A DNA stretch of 64,000 nucleotides from Welwitschia mirabilis (GCA_051453625.1 JBOZIK010000001.1:160402033-160466032), one strand, 5' to 3'; counted from the first letter of the stretch, positions 24,471 through 35,990 are shown. Program-made: numbers and translations. The notes: generated from the letters alone by a model not told the origin.

Positions 24471-25850
24471 CTTAAGTGAATAAGAAATTTAAGCCAATTG
24501 ATCGACCACACTATTATGTTTCTCAGCTTTATCAATGATAGTAAGATTAAAGTCTTGTATGAAAAGGATCCAAATGATAAGTCTATCACTAGAATCTTTC
24601 TTGGTTATAAGATAACGTATAACTACATGATTCATGTAAACATTGGTATAAAAGTTAAGAAGATAGTATGTAAGGTAATTAAGGTAAAAGATAATAATAA
24701 GCATTTATTTTTTAGTGGTAGTATAGTTGAATTGGGCCTTCAATAAAATTTAGTAAGATAAGGTATAACTTTAAGAACTTTTTCATATTTTTGATTAAGA
24801 ACCCCTCCCATAATAATGTTATTAGCATTACACATAAGCTTAAAATTCTTAATTTAATTAGATCCCATTACAATAGGTTTAGAAAAATTTTATCTTTAAC
24901 TATTTCAGAAGCAAGTTGATATGAGTCATTCCAATTAAATTTAACTTCTTTTTCAAGTAATGAATGAAGGGGTTTATAAATTATGGCATATTCTTAAATA
25001 AAATTATAATAAAAAACATCATAACTAAGGAAAGATCTAACTTATTTAACATTACTTAAAGGGTTAAGTTTTAAATAATAGTAAATTTTATAGGATTCAT
25101 CCTAATTCTCTCACTATAAATGTGGTAACATAAAATAATTCCATTGTTAACAAGAATGAAACTTTTTCCCTAACTCAAGTATAGAACACTTTTTATACAT
25201 CTATTTAAGAATTTTTATAACCTCTTTATGATTTTTTTTAAATGTTTTACTAATGATTGAGAAGTCATCCATAAAGATCTTGATGCATTCTTCTATTATG
25301 TTAGTAAAAGATACCCATCATTACATGTTGAAAAGTTTTTGAAGCATTACAAAGTTCAAGAGACGTTCTTCTAAAGGTAAAGGCTCCAAAGCGAGAAGTA
25401 AAAGTTGACTTTTCTTGGTTTTTACTAGCTATGCAAACATGATTATAACCACTATACCCATCAAGAAAATAATAATAGACATATCCTTGGGTTCTATCAA
25501 GTATTTGATCAAGAAATAATAAATGGTAATGATCCTTTTTAGTAACCTCATTAAGTTTACTAAAGTTAATACACATTTTCCACTTTTCATCATTTTTAGA
25601 TATTTTTATTAAAGAATTATCCACTCATGATTAGATATAGAATGGATAATCCTAGCATCTATAAGTTTAAGAATTTCATTCTTGAATACNNNNNNNNNNN
25701 NNNNNNNNNNNNNNNNNNNNNNNNNNNNNNNNNNNNNNNNNNNNNNNNNNNNNNNNNNNNNNNNNNNNNNNNNNNNNNNNNNNNNNNNNCTATAAGTTTA
25801 AGAATTTCATTCTTGAATACTTACTTAAGGGCTAGGTTTAGTCTTCATTA
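24471..25850 (-). pseudogene. Reverse transcriptase and RNase H of Athila/Tat element B
   Basis: This is the best-preserved coding region in the window. At 25624-25301, 107 codons are open and read WKMCINFSKLNEVTKKDHY, then FLDQILDRTQGYVYYYFLDG and CNASKTFQHVMMGIFY, the fingers-palm part of RT with the first catalytic Asp in FLDG. Immediately downstream, 25300-25240 reads IKIFMDDFSI: the catalytic F-x-DD is intact. Connection and RNase H follow, with a second open stretch at 24704-24489 ending RLIIWILFIQDFNLTIIDKA and VVDQLA, matching the TDHAALKYLL-to-DHLSRL end of RNase H. A 100-N gap at 25690 with duplicated flanks lies near the RT N-terminus. Stops in the connection domain make it inactive. 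Confidence 0.88.
25659..25820. other. Assembly gap with exact 31-bp duplicated flanks
   Basis: The 31 bases at 25659-25689 recur exactly at 25790-25820, on either side of a 100-N run (25690-25789). The simplest reading is that two contigs overlapping by 31 bases were not merged. With the overlap collapsed, the minus frame reads NEILKLIDARIIHSIS, the expected RT entry sequence, without interruption. Confidence 0.85.
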
Positions 25851-26860
25851 GGATTACCTAACTAGTTTAGCATTATCTTTAAGGTAAATTTTGTGCTAAA
25901 TAATGGAAGAGAAAATGTAGCTAATTCCTTATGATTTCAAGAAAAAGCATTTTATTTAGAAGTTAGAAGTGAGACTAAGTTGGATTCTTATTAAAGGGTA
26001 AGAAGTTCACTTATCACAAAATTTTTATTTAGATTATTTAATATAAAAATGTATTTAAACCTTATGATAATTCTTTCAGTTCTAAGTTATAATCTTTATT
26101 TTCCATTATTATGTTACTATCATTGATTATTATCTAGTACTATCATTTGAATAACTATAATGGGTGATGCCCTTATTATAAAGATTCTTAGTTGAATTTA
26201 CAAGTTGAACTTCTTGTTAGTTTAAATATTCCTTATCCTCATGATCAAGATAATGTATTTCAATTGTTTCATCATATAAAGTTGATTCATGTAGCATTAT
26301 CAATCTCTCATCAATCGAGGGATGTTGCAAAAATAAAGTTAGTTTAATTTCTTCTTCTAAATTCCACTCATTTCTTTTTTGTTTTTTAGTAGCCTTGAAA
26401 ACTTTAAACATAAATTCATTATTTCCAATGTGACATTCCTTTATTCTAGTAGATGTATCTATAATGTAGTAAGTGGTTACACAAAAGTCTCTTTCCTAAA
26501 GTAGTGGGTAATCTACATCATGTTATACTTTAATAATAACCATACCTATGAGGTAAAAAGCTTCTTATATTTATATAACTAAGACTTTAATGATTCTTAA
26601 TGATTTCTTAATTAAAGTATCAACCAACTCTAAGATGATTTGTATGGGTTAAACTATATTATCTAATACAAGTCCTTTATATATGTGAAAAGACATGATA
26701 TTTACAATTTGTCATATATCTATTAGGATTTTCTAATTCTATTGTTTTCTTTTAAATTAACACTCATCATTACTACCATAGGCTCTTTGAATTTAGGATA
26801 CTTTTACATGATTAAGTTGGAGATAGATTATGCAAGGAAGATCTTACTATGGATGATACG
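25851..26860 (-). pseudogene. Protease and pol linker of element B
   Basis: On the minus strand, 26770-26650 has NLKENNRIRKS and, after a slip, FHIYKGLVLDNI, the region around the protease active site. Then come LELVDTLIKKSLRIIKVLV and DVDYPLL, and RDFCVTTYYIIDTSTR, matching A's PLLLG and CIIDTRIG block. An open stretch at 26411-26217 (starting MFKVFKATKKQKRNEW, ending HYLDHEDKEYLN) is the acidic linker between protease and RT. Gag is missing: the element ends at 26860, where element F's LTR begins. Confidence 0.65.
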
Positions 26861-27272
26861 TATTAGGACCTAAAGACATTCTAGAGCAGGGTGAATAGGG
26901 TAATAAAAAATATTTTATAATAGTAGATATTTTTGATTTGAAAACACATGAACAATAATAATAAAAATAGACAGAACAATAATTAAAATATAAAAAAAAT
27001 GTACTAGATTTTTATAGTAATTTGTCTAAGCATATTTCACTCTCAGGGGTTAGCAAATAGTTATCAGGCTCTTGGTTTCTTTATCTAAGATATCTTTCAA
27101 CAATTTCTTTAAACAAGTTTATATGGCTTCTAGGCCACTACTCAAAACCTTAAGCCAACTATATGTGTGTGTGAGAGTGAGAGAGAGAGAAAGAGTGAGT
27201 GAGTGAGTGTGTGTATCTGTGTGTATGTGTGTGTGTATGAGAAAGAGTAAGAGTGAGAGAGAGAGTGAGAGA

Positions 27273-27335
<63 letters not shown>

Positions 27336-27344
27336 NNNNNNNNN

Positions 27345-27412
<68 letters not shown>

Positions 27413-28156
27413 GTGTATTACTTGCAATACAATAGAGAAGTATTCACATAGAAGAGGAATAACTAGAGTCTTGATCCTTAAAGCTTATACCAAATGTCCA
27501 AAATGAAACCATTAAAAAGTTGAAACTTGTAGCTAATGCCTATAAATGGCTATATTTTCATGCTAATGAATAAAATAATGGATGTCCCATTGAGGGAACT
27601 CGAATGTCTTAGATTTAATTGGATTTTTCTAGAAAACTGAATATAGGGTCAGATGTTCCGATTTTATAGGCTAGATGTCCTAGTTCAAAATATCATGTAC
27701 AGGCCTATATGTCCTAGTTTCATAGGGCAAAAATCCCAGTATAGTTAGACTAAATACAGTGTCAGATGTTCTAGTTTCACAGGGTAGACATCCTAATATA
27801 GAGAATTACATACATGTTTAGACATCTCAATTACACAGGGCAGATGTCTGGATCTGATGAAGACTTATTTTTGACTTATGAGTTTAATTCTCATCATTAA
27901 AAATTCATATTCCAATGATCTCCTCCTATTAAATGATGTAAAACTTATATGCACTATTAAATTCAAGGTTTTCAAGAGGTGAAGTTAGATTTCCATGAGA
28001 TTTTATTTTAAAAGAAAAAACATTGCTTCCTCATTATTAGTTATATATGTTGATTCACTAAAATTGGAGCTCTTCTCAATAATTTATTAGATAGGCATCT
28101 ATGCTATACAATTAATCTTAATGTTTAATTATTAATAAAAATAAAAAATAATCACA
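26861..28156 (-). repeat. 3' LTR of Sirevirus element F
   Basis: The left end TATTAGGACC...GGGTGAATAGGGT is the family's TGATAGGACC...GGTGAATAGGGT start with TG changed to TA. The right end ATAATCACA at 28156 abuts a pyrimidine run that is a polypurine tract on the minus strand. Length is about 1.3 kb, as for the other Sirevirus LTRs, but the subfamily is distinct. Between 27650 and 27850 it repeats units such as AGATGTCCTAGTTT and AGATGTTCTAGTTTC. It contains the GA microsatellite at 27174-27405. Confidence 0.7.
27174..27405. repeat. GT/GA compound microsatellite inside F's LTR
   Basis: A GTGA/GTGT-rich start passes into a long uninterrupted (GA)n run on both sides of a 9-N gap (27336-27344). 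True length is therefore unknown. The Arg-Glu and Ser-Leu reading frames across it are artefacts of the repeat. Confidence 0.95.
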
Positions 28157-28176
28157 TATTTTCTTCTTCTTTATCA
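28157..28176 (-). other. Polypurine tract of element F
   Basis: The minus strand reads GATAAAGAAGAAGAAAATA immediately before TGTGATTATT, the LTR start. This is the primer site for second-strand synthesis and marks the adjoining LTR as 3'. Confidence 0.6.
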
Positions 28177-28399
28177 TTAATGAAAAGTAACATTAATAAA
28201 TAAAATAGGCACATAAGATGTGAATGAAAAATGTTTTGCATTACTATAAGATAATTATAGTACATAAGATAGATTAAAGTATAAAAAAATAAGAGAGGTA
28301 AGACAAGTAAGAGAGTAAGAGTAAGAAAAGAGAATATTAGGAAGAATAAAAGGGGAAAGATGCTAAAACTAGTTGTTCCCCTAGTACTTCCTCTTCCTC

Positions 28400-29460
28400 T
28401 AAACTAGCAAGAATGTTGAGACCATAAGCTAATAAGCCAAATCAGACATGGTCTATCTTCTATGTATTTTTTTTTTTGGATGGCCTTAATAAAATCATGA
28501 ACCTCATGAATGACTTTAGTTAAATTAGCATTGGATGCTACACCTGAGGTTGGCCTATCTTTAGCTCTCTATTTCTTCTTTAGAGGAGGAGTATGCCTAA
28601 TGGTTTCTATGAATATGTTTATTTTCTTAAGAGAATATAAATTAAGAGCTTTAAGTACCTTTACTAGCTTCTAATAGTTTTGAATGAATAATTGATGATT
28701 TTCCAAAATTGGTGTAATGAAAATGCCAAATGGAAGGCTGGAGTAACTTGTAATAAAAAACTAGCTCATGTAGAACATAATAAATTTACACAAGTTTATT
28801 CTAACATCTATGCCTAGATAAAATAGAATGTATGCACAAAGAGGAAAGACCTCATCTTTTTATCCTATCTTAGGAATGAAATTATGCATGAAAATATAAA
28901 ATAAAACTCTATAAAATGGTTTAAGATTATTTTCTAGAAGGCTAGCTCTTTGAGTAATGTTCTCTCTACAAAGATCAGTAGTTAACATATCTTTGGAAAT
29001 AACTTCTTGAAATGAACTGATAGATGTAATTTTATGAAATAAACCCTCACTAGGATAACTTATGATGAGAGAGATGTCTTCTAAGTCTACTATAACTTCT
29101 CTCCGATAAACACTAGAGAAAATAGCCTAAGAAGATAAATCAAAATAAACATTATAATAAAGCAAGCATACCATTCTTATAAAGGATTATGGCTTTGGAT
29201 GTAAATAATTTAATTACCCTTGTTCTCCAAATTTATGGGAAATTTTTATTTCTCTCTAAAAAAATTCACAGTTAATTTTTCATTTAGGAGCAATTGACAT
29301 CTTTTTCAATCCTTCAAACTAAGCGTTTTTAGCTAGTGCAGAAGTGAATGAATCTTTTTCAGAAGTTGGTTTCTTTCCTTTCCTTAAAATACTTATCTTT
29401 GTTTTAATAATGACTGATGTAAAGTAAAAATCTAGATAGCAGAGGAGGCAAGAGGAAGAA
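28400..29460 (-). pseudogene. Extra ORF of element F: plant mobile / putative plant transposon domain-like
   Basis: A decayed frame of about 300 codons lies between F's pol and its 3' LTR, the position of the so-called env-like gene in some Sireviruses. In order it reads KISHKFGEQG, LLYYNVYFDLSS, YRREVIVDLEDISLIISYPS, then NLKPFYRVLFYIFMHNFIPK, KDEVFPLCAYILFYLGIDV and SSLPFGIFITPILENHQLF. This resembles the plant domain whose members have 'VREFYANL ... V.G..V.LS...I ... G.P' followed by 'LL.YAILTG..I..G..I ... LPFP.LIT' (putative plant transposon / mobile domain), from memory and not searched. The tail is Lys-rich (RHTPPLKKK, then VIHEVHDFIKAIQKKKYI). Only about four or five in-frame stops interrupt it. 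No transmembrane segment or signal peptide typical of an envelope is evident. Confidence 0.55.
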
Positions 29461-29475
29461 GGAAGATATATATAT

Positions 29476-29477
<2 letters not shown>

Positions 29478-29540
<63 letters not shown>

Positions 29541-29659
29541 NNNNNNNNNNNNNNNNNNNNNNNNNNNNNNNNNNNNNNNNNNNNNNNNNNNNNNNNNNNN
29601 NNNNNNNNNNNNNNNNNNNNNNNNNNNNNNNNNNNNNNNNAGAGAGAGAGAGAGAGAGG
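29478..29659. repeat. GA microsatellite before the extra ORF of F
   Basis: An uninterrupted (GA)n run on both sides of a 100-N gap (29541-29640), with a short TATATATATA run on its left. On the minus strand it would lie in the leader of the extra ORF. It is the second GA array inside element F. Confidence 0.95.
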
Positions 29660-29660
29660 G

Positions 29661-30034
29661 AGGGAGAGGAGATTGATAAAATAAGTGAAAAATGAGAAAG
29701 AAATAAGAATTTGAGTATAAATAAAAATTGGTAAAAGTGTGAGCATCTGCACTACCTTAAACTTAGATGTCTGGGAAAAAATTATGGGACATCTAGATTT
29801 TTATTGAAAAAAATTAAAACCCTTTTAAAAAGATATGTATCTAGGAGAAAAGAATGGAAGTCTAGGTTTAAATCTAGATGGACATCTAGGAAAATGGATG
29901 GAACATCTAAGCAAGAAAAGATAAAGAGATACAAGTTTGATAATAGAAATTTTGAAGAGATACAATTAAAAAAGATACATTAAGGGTTTCTTCTTAGATA
30001 ATATAAAATTTAAGAGTATATAATATCAATAAAA
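29661..30034. other. Spacer between F's pol end and extra ORF
   Basis: No frame is seen. Short related phrases such as ACATCTAGATTTTTATTG, ATGGACATCTAGGAAAATGG and GTCTAGGTTTAAATCTAG recur, resembling the AGATGTCCTAG units in F's LTR. Confidence 0.45.
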
Positions 30035-31632
30035 AACTCATACCTGAGAGGGATATGGACTTATCCCTAAATTTTTCCTTAGAAAGTTGAAGCACTCTTC
30101 ATTAAGGGCCTTGTTTATAATATCTATAATTTGGTAATTAGTGTTAATATATTCTAATTTAACAATGCCATTTTATACCTAATCTCTAATTAAATTATGT
30201 TGAATATCAATATGTTTTATGCAAAAGTGTTGAAGTGGATTCTTAGTGATACTTGTTACACTCATGTTATTACAATACATCCTTATTGTTGGAATCTTTA
30301 CTTCAAAATCAACTAGTAATTATTTCATTTAAGTAAGTTTAGCACATTAAGCTTTAGCAACAATGTATTTATCCTTTACTATACATAAGGAAGTTGTGTT
30401 TTACTTCTTGCTCAATCATAATACAAGGTAGTTTCCCATATAGAAAAAAGCCTCACTGATGCTTTTTCTATCATCACTGTAACCTACCCAATTTGCATCA
30501 CTATAACTAATAAGATCAAGTGTAGTATTATATAAATATAATAAACCAAAATTTTGAGTATACTTTAAATATTTTAGAATTTGTTTCACACACAAATAAT
30601 GATATTCCTTTGGATCTAATTGATATCTAGTACAAACACCTACAATGTGGGCTATGTCAGGTCTGCTTGCTATAACATATAAGAGACTTCTAATTATTCT
30701 TCTAAATAACTTTTTATTGATTTCTTTACCATTCTCATCTTTACTGATCTTAACACTAGTGGATAAAAGAGTGTGAGTTATCTTTTCCATTACTTATATT
30801 ATATTTCTTAAGAATGTCTTGAATATACATGATTTTATTGATAAAAATCCCATATTTTAATTACTTGATTTGTAAGCCAAGAAATAAATCCAGTCCTCCT
30901 ACCATACTCATTTCAAATTCATTTTGCATAAGCTTAGCAAATTCTTTAGCTAAGTCTAATTTCATTGAACCTTAAACTATATTATTAACATAAACCTAAA
31001 CTATTAATTTATTTTGATTTTCATGTTTTAGAAATAAAGATGGATTAAATTTATTTTAATAAAACCATTAGAAATAAGTAAGGAAAACCATGCTCTAGGC
31101 ATGTACTTTAAACCATAGAGAGATTTTTTTAATTGATAAATATAACTAAAAAACTTAGTATCTATAAAATTTTGAGTTTATACTACATACACTTCTTCAT
31201 TTATAAAATCATTCAAAGTGCACTCTTTAAATTCATTTGAAAAAATTTGATTTTATAAAAACATCCAAAAGATAATAACATATAAATTGCTTCTAATATA
31301 ACAACTAGAGCAAATGTCTTGCTGTAATCTATACCTTCTTGTTATGTGTATCATTTAGCAATCAATATTACCTTTTTTTGAATAATGTTGTGATTCTCAT
31401 CTTTCTTGTTTTTGAAAACCCATTTATTTCTATAACATGCTTTTCTTATGGAGGATATACCAAGTTTCATACTTTATTCCTCTCAAATTTATGGAGCTTA
31501 TTTTACATGATTCACATCCATGACTCATATTTTTCTGCTTTTTCAAAATATTTAGATTCTAAAAAGGAAAGAAAACATAGAAAACTTAGACTAATGTGCT
31601 TACCACTTCTTATTGTAGTTCCCTAATTTGGA
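30035..31632 (-). pseudogene. Copia reverse transcriptase and RNase H, element F
   Basis: The minus-strand frame begins with KWVFKNKKDENHNIIQKK and YT-stop-QEGIDYSKTFALVV, then LLSFGCFYKIKFFQMNLKSA (RT fingers and first palm block, where the usual MDVKSA is MNLKSA). At about 31000-30975 the catalytic YVDD reads YVNN, both Asp codons having become AAT. FAKLMQNEFEMSMVGGLDLF and FLGLQIK follow. An open stretch at 30790-30416 covers the RNase H start: SRPDIAHIVGVCTRYQLDPK, then LISYSDANWVGYSDDRKS, keeping the catalytic Asp of YSDA. The last part ends QHFCIKHIDIQHNLIRD and NKALNEECFNFLRK. Order and spacing are typical of Sirevirus pol. Confidence 0.88.
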
Positions 31633-32640
31633 TTACTTAGTACCACCTCCATTGGATGATCTCATTTGTTTATTTGCAGTAGAAAGTGAAAAGATTAAGT
31701 TTTTTTCTAAAGATTGAGTTTGAATTAAAGAAGAAAATCTTGTCTCAGAAGTTAAAACATTGGGGTTAGTAATAGAAATATATATAATAGGATCCACATC
31801 ATTATTTCTATTTAAAAAATTAGAACTTACATCTAAATCATCTATCTTAACATGGATAGATTTCTCAATATTATTAGAATATTTGTTAAACACTCTATAA
31901 GCCTTACTTATTGAATAATAACTAAGATAAATTCCTCTATTTGTCTTTGAATAAAATTCATTTAATGGAAATTTGTCTTTAAGAATACCACACTTGCTAC
32001 CAGAAACTTTAAAATAACTTACATTTGAATGCTTTTTATATCAGAGTTTATAATTACTTTTCTTGGTACCTAGTTGAAGGAATACTTTTGGAAACATAGA
32101 TACCTATGTTTACTACTTCAGTCCAAAAATGATATGGTAGGAATTGCTCACTCAACATAGTTCATTCCATTTCAATTAGAACTCGATTATTTCTTTTCAT
32201 AATACCATTTTATTAAGGAGTTCTAGAAGCTAAAAATTAATGACAAATTTCATTAGAATTACAAAACTCTTTAAATCTATCATTGTCAAACTTGCTTCCT
32301 CTATTTGTTTGAATAGTATTGAGGATAGTCCCTTGTTCTTTTTAAATTCACTTACAAACATTAATACTTCCTAATTGAATTAGTTCAACAAATTTCATAT
32401 GGATGAGATCTAGGGATTTAATTGAAGTAATATACTTTTTGCTAGAGAAGCTAGATCTACCTAATTTATCTTTAACACAAGTCTCACAAATATTTCCTTA
32501 AGATATGTTTAACTTTGGAATACCTCTGATTATTTCTTTTAATGAAATAGTTTTCAAATCTTTTAGGTTTATATGACCTAACTGTCTATGCCATAAATTA
32601 ACTTCATTGACTTGAATTAGATAACATCCTTTATTATATT
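31633..32640 (-). pseudogene. Copia integrase, element F
   Basis: On the minus strand the integrase core shows the decayed 'RTP-QNG---R-NR' block near 32225-32170 (SRTP, then NGIMKRNNRVLIEME), followed by LPYHFWTEVVNIGIY. The C-terminal part reads SNVSYFKVSGSKCGILKDKF, then NRGIYLSYYSISKAYRVFNK, matching the plant copia SYFHVFGCKCFVLN and GYS--SKAYRVFN signatures. An open 86-codon stretch at 31893-31633 follows and ends QMRSSNGGG, the linker toward RT. Several frames are needed to read it, so it is inactive. Confidence 0.82.
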
Positions 32641-32689
32641 TTTCTTCATAGCCAAAAACATATATGCATTTTTACCTTATACTAGAAAG

Positions 32690-34066
32690 ACCCTCTTAGT
32701 TTGTTATTGCATTTCCGATAATCCATTAATAATTTATCCTTGATTTTGTCCTCAAAAGTCACTTCACCACCATCATATTCTTGAAAATATAATAGTAAGA
32801 TTTTATTCCCTATCATGTGTCTAAAACATCCACTGTCTAGGTATCACCTAGTTATTTCTTTAGTTTTAAAGGCTCCATGAATAAATAATGAAGTGACCGG
32901 GTTCTTTCTTATCCATTTCTTAGTGATATGAGGCTTTTAATTTTGCACACTAGAAACATTTAACTTAATAAACTTGAATCTATTGCTATCATAGCCAAAG
33001 TACATGGACTTCCTTAACAGATGAGAATATTAAATGTACCCATATCTATTGTAGTAAAAACATTTTCAAACTAACCTTACCAAAAGAATGTAATTTTAGA
33101 ATAGGTTAAAAAAGTTAAAAATAGAAGACTTATTTAAATGACTTTCCAATTCCAATTTATTAAGAGGAGATCTCTCCATACCTAATAAACAGTTAATGTT
33201 ATTCTTTCCTTAGGTTAATCTTTGAGGTGTCCTTTTGAAATCCTATAAGTTCTTAGATAATTCTTCTATTTCGATGTTAGCTTGGTTTGTTTCAACTAAA
33301 AATCTCATATTTGATTTTTATATAAAACATTCTTCTTACTTAGATCTAGGCCAACTTCATATAATTTTTCATAAGCATTAAAATTATCACCATCTTCAAA
33401 ATCAATATTTGATTGAATTTTAAATTTTAAGCATACTTGATATTGATTAATACCTAGGGAAGAAATGAAATAATTTGTACTTTGCTCATTACTAAAAAAG
33501 GTGACTAATCTAAAGTTTAAGGATTTATCATTACTTGATTAAGCATTATCATCTGACTTATTATCCCAAGTGACCTTAAGATCTTTTTTTTTTTTTTTTG
33601 AACTTAGATTTCTTCTTCTTTCTTTTATTAGCACATTCAGAAGGAAACATGGTCAAATATCTTACAGTCATGACATTGAATAAATGAAGATGAACTCTTA
33701 CCTTTGTCATTTATTTTTGAGAGCTATTTTTTAAATTATTAAACCCTTTTTCTTTGTAAGTAATCTCTTAAAGTTGTAAGCTAAAAAGTCTAGATTCTTA
33801 TCTGCTTCATCATTACTTAAGGAAGCTTCTTCATGATCATGACAAGTTTTGAGTGTAATGCTTCTCTTTTTGAGTATTTATTATTTAAAAAAAAGAGTGA
33901 CTTTATATTCCATTAGAAATACTTTTACTTCTTCAACCTTTATTTCATTGATATCCTTGCTTTTATCTATGGTTGTAATCTTAGATCTAAACTTAGTAGT
34001 TATAGTTATTACAAACTTCCTTACAACTCTACTCTCTGGAACTCTTTCACCCAATCCCCACATGCT
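32690..34066 (-). pseudogene. Sirevirus gag and protease of element F, 5'-truncated
   Basis: The N-terminal gag end is lost at 34066. What remains begins WGLGERVPESRVVRKFVIT, then TTIDKSKDINEIKVEEVKVF, an alpha-helical part of the gag. Near 33690-33640 is a degenerate first zinc knuckle, QCHDCKIFDHVSF. A Lys run and VTWDNKSDDNA follow, as in SIRE-type gag. The protease site near 32855-32810 reads YLDSGCFRHMIGNK: catalytic DSG is intact, but the preceding Trp codon is TGA. GGEVTFEDKIKDKLL completes the block. Compared with element H, this copy keeps the active-site Asp. C's 3' LTR starts at 34067, inside F's gag frame. Confidence 0.82.
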
Positions 34067-35167
34067 TGTTGTGGTGCATATTTATGCAATGCTATGTCCT
34101 TATTTAAGTTAAATCCTGCCAATCACAAATATTTTCATAAACAAAACAAATTAATATAGATGGTAGTTATCTAAGTGTCACAATATGTTGAAGGCTAAGT
34201 TAGGAATCAGAAGAGTTAATTTTCATAAGAAAAAATACTTATGCTCTAACTATGTAAAATAACTTATAATGCATGAAAGTAAAATGCAACACACTCATGT
34301 AAATCTAATCTAGAAAAAATAAATAACAATGTACCTAATCTAAACTAATCATGCACAACCTTAATAAAGGTTGCCCTTATAACCCATATCACTAAAGAAA
34401 CTGTTACCATATCAGAAGCAACATAAGCTATAAGGGTAAAGAACAGATATGCATTGAAATTAGAAAAGAAAAAATTTTGTATTAAGTTTTAAACCACATT
34501 CATGTTACAAAGTAATTTCACCTAAATGGAGGAAATGCCATCTGACATCAAGAAAATCATCTCTCTTCAACTATAAGGATCGGTCTCTAGCCCTTTCATC
34601 TCTTATCACTATAATTTTAGGTGTAAGTAAAAACAAGTAGGAGTTGAGGATGAGATCATTATTTATTGATATAAAAGCACAAAATAAGATCAATAGAAAT
34701 GCACGGATAAAATTGTAATGAATATACTAAGTAAAACAAATAGATAGTTGGCAGAAAATAGGTGATAGTTTAGTGCAGAAGTTTTAACAGTGTCATCTAG
34801 CTAGTCATCTAGATGATATAGGAGATGATTCCACCTCATAAATCAACTACTAGATAAATCATAGTTAGCATCTCCATTAGCATGACTTGCTTAGTTTTTC
34901 ATTAATTCATTTGGATTATGAGGTGGATGATGGCCTTTTAAAAATCTTCAATTAGTGCATCAGCCTCAATGTTTTATAGGAAGTTATTTCAGAAATTCAA
35001 AGTATTCAGGATTACTCAAAATCTTATAAATAATTATGAAGATTACATATTTTCATCTCTTTTATCTTAGCTCTTCATTATTCTAGAAATTAAGCATTTG
35101 CCTATCTATTAATCTAAAAAATCCCTTAAAATATCCTATCAAATATGTATAAGTTATTAGTACAACA
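34067..35167 (-). repeat. 3' LTR of Athila/Tat element C
   Basis: Ends TGTTGTGGTGCATATTTATG and TTAGTACAACA mirror those of B's LTR at 12182-13435. The interior shares AATGGAGGAAATGCC and a TCATCTAGATGATATAGGAG motif. On the minus strand a tract reading AAGTGGGGAG (35169-35178) precedes it. Length is about 1.1 kb, against 1.25 kb in B. Confidence 0.72.
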
Positions 35168-35990
35168 TAACTCCCCACTTAGCCTTATCAGTTCCTAGTA
35201 AAACTAAGTAGTAAACCATGTTTGTGAGCTAACTTATTAAATAATAAAATAGCTAGGATACTTAAATAAATCATCTTAGAAAGATTTTTAGAATTTACAG
35301 AGATACATATTAGATTTTAAAAAATCAAAAAAACTGAACATTTTACCTATCAGAAGCTCAGCCAATTAGTCATTTGGATTGTTGTCTAAATGATGGAGGG
35401 GACGACAAACTTAAAAAAGGTCTTTAAAATTAGGAACTTATGATTGAATTTTTGTTTTTATAGATAATTAAAGAATGTAATAGAATAATCCTCTACTGAA
35501 TTAAGTAGTAATGAATAGAAAAAAAATTCCTAAGTAAAATAAACCCTCATTTATAACATCATAAAAAAAAAACATAGGAATAAAAAGTCAGATACAAATT
35601 AATACACCATGCTAATAAAATAAAGTATCTATAAAATTAGAGAGATTTTTTAGTATAAAAGTGTATAGAAGTGGAGATATGAAATAATAATATAAAATTA
35701 TTCCCCTCATCAATGCATGATAAATTGTGGTTTGGTATCTTACTCAAAAGCAAGGGAAGAATAGGAAGGATGTTCAAGATCTATGGAAAAATAAAGATCT
35801 AAAGATATGAACATCGATTTAACTGTCTTATCACCCTAAACATGTACAGCCCTAGGAATGTCCACTGTTATACTCTATTGAATAGAAATAACATGCCGAC
35901 GCATGTCAACAATCTAGTACTTAGTGTATTGTACTCTTCTCTTAATAGACAGGATTTTATGCTTTAAAATATAAATCCTCTGATCAAGTG
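35168..35990 (-). mobile_element. 3' non-coding region of element C, LTR-proximal part
   Basis: Starts with the polypurine tract at 35169-35178. The rest is AT-rich with no clear frame and includes a GTTGTCTAAATGATGGAGG motif near 35383, related to the TCATCTAGACAAT units of the LTRs. Confidence 0.55.

Noticed and set aside
24258-24746. Plus-strand frames over element B
   Set aside because: Antisense to the recognised integrase and RNase H frames.
27119-27435. Opposed reading frames of Ser-Leu and Arg-Glu repeats
   Set aside because: Both are translations of the (GA)n microsatellite; neither is a protein.
29432-29752. Minus-strand frame with Ser-Leu repeats across the second GA array
   Set aside because: Microsatellite translation interrupted by N; no domain.
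33849-34112. Plus-strand frame of 87 codons
   Set aside because: Antisense to the gag of element F and crosses the boundary into C's LTR.
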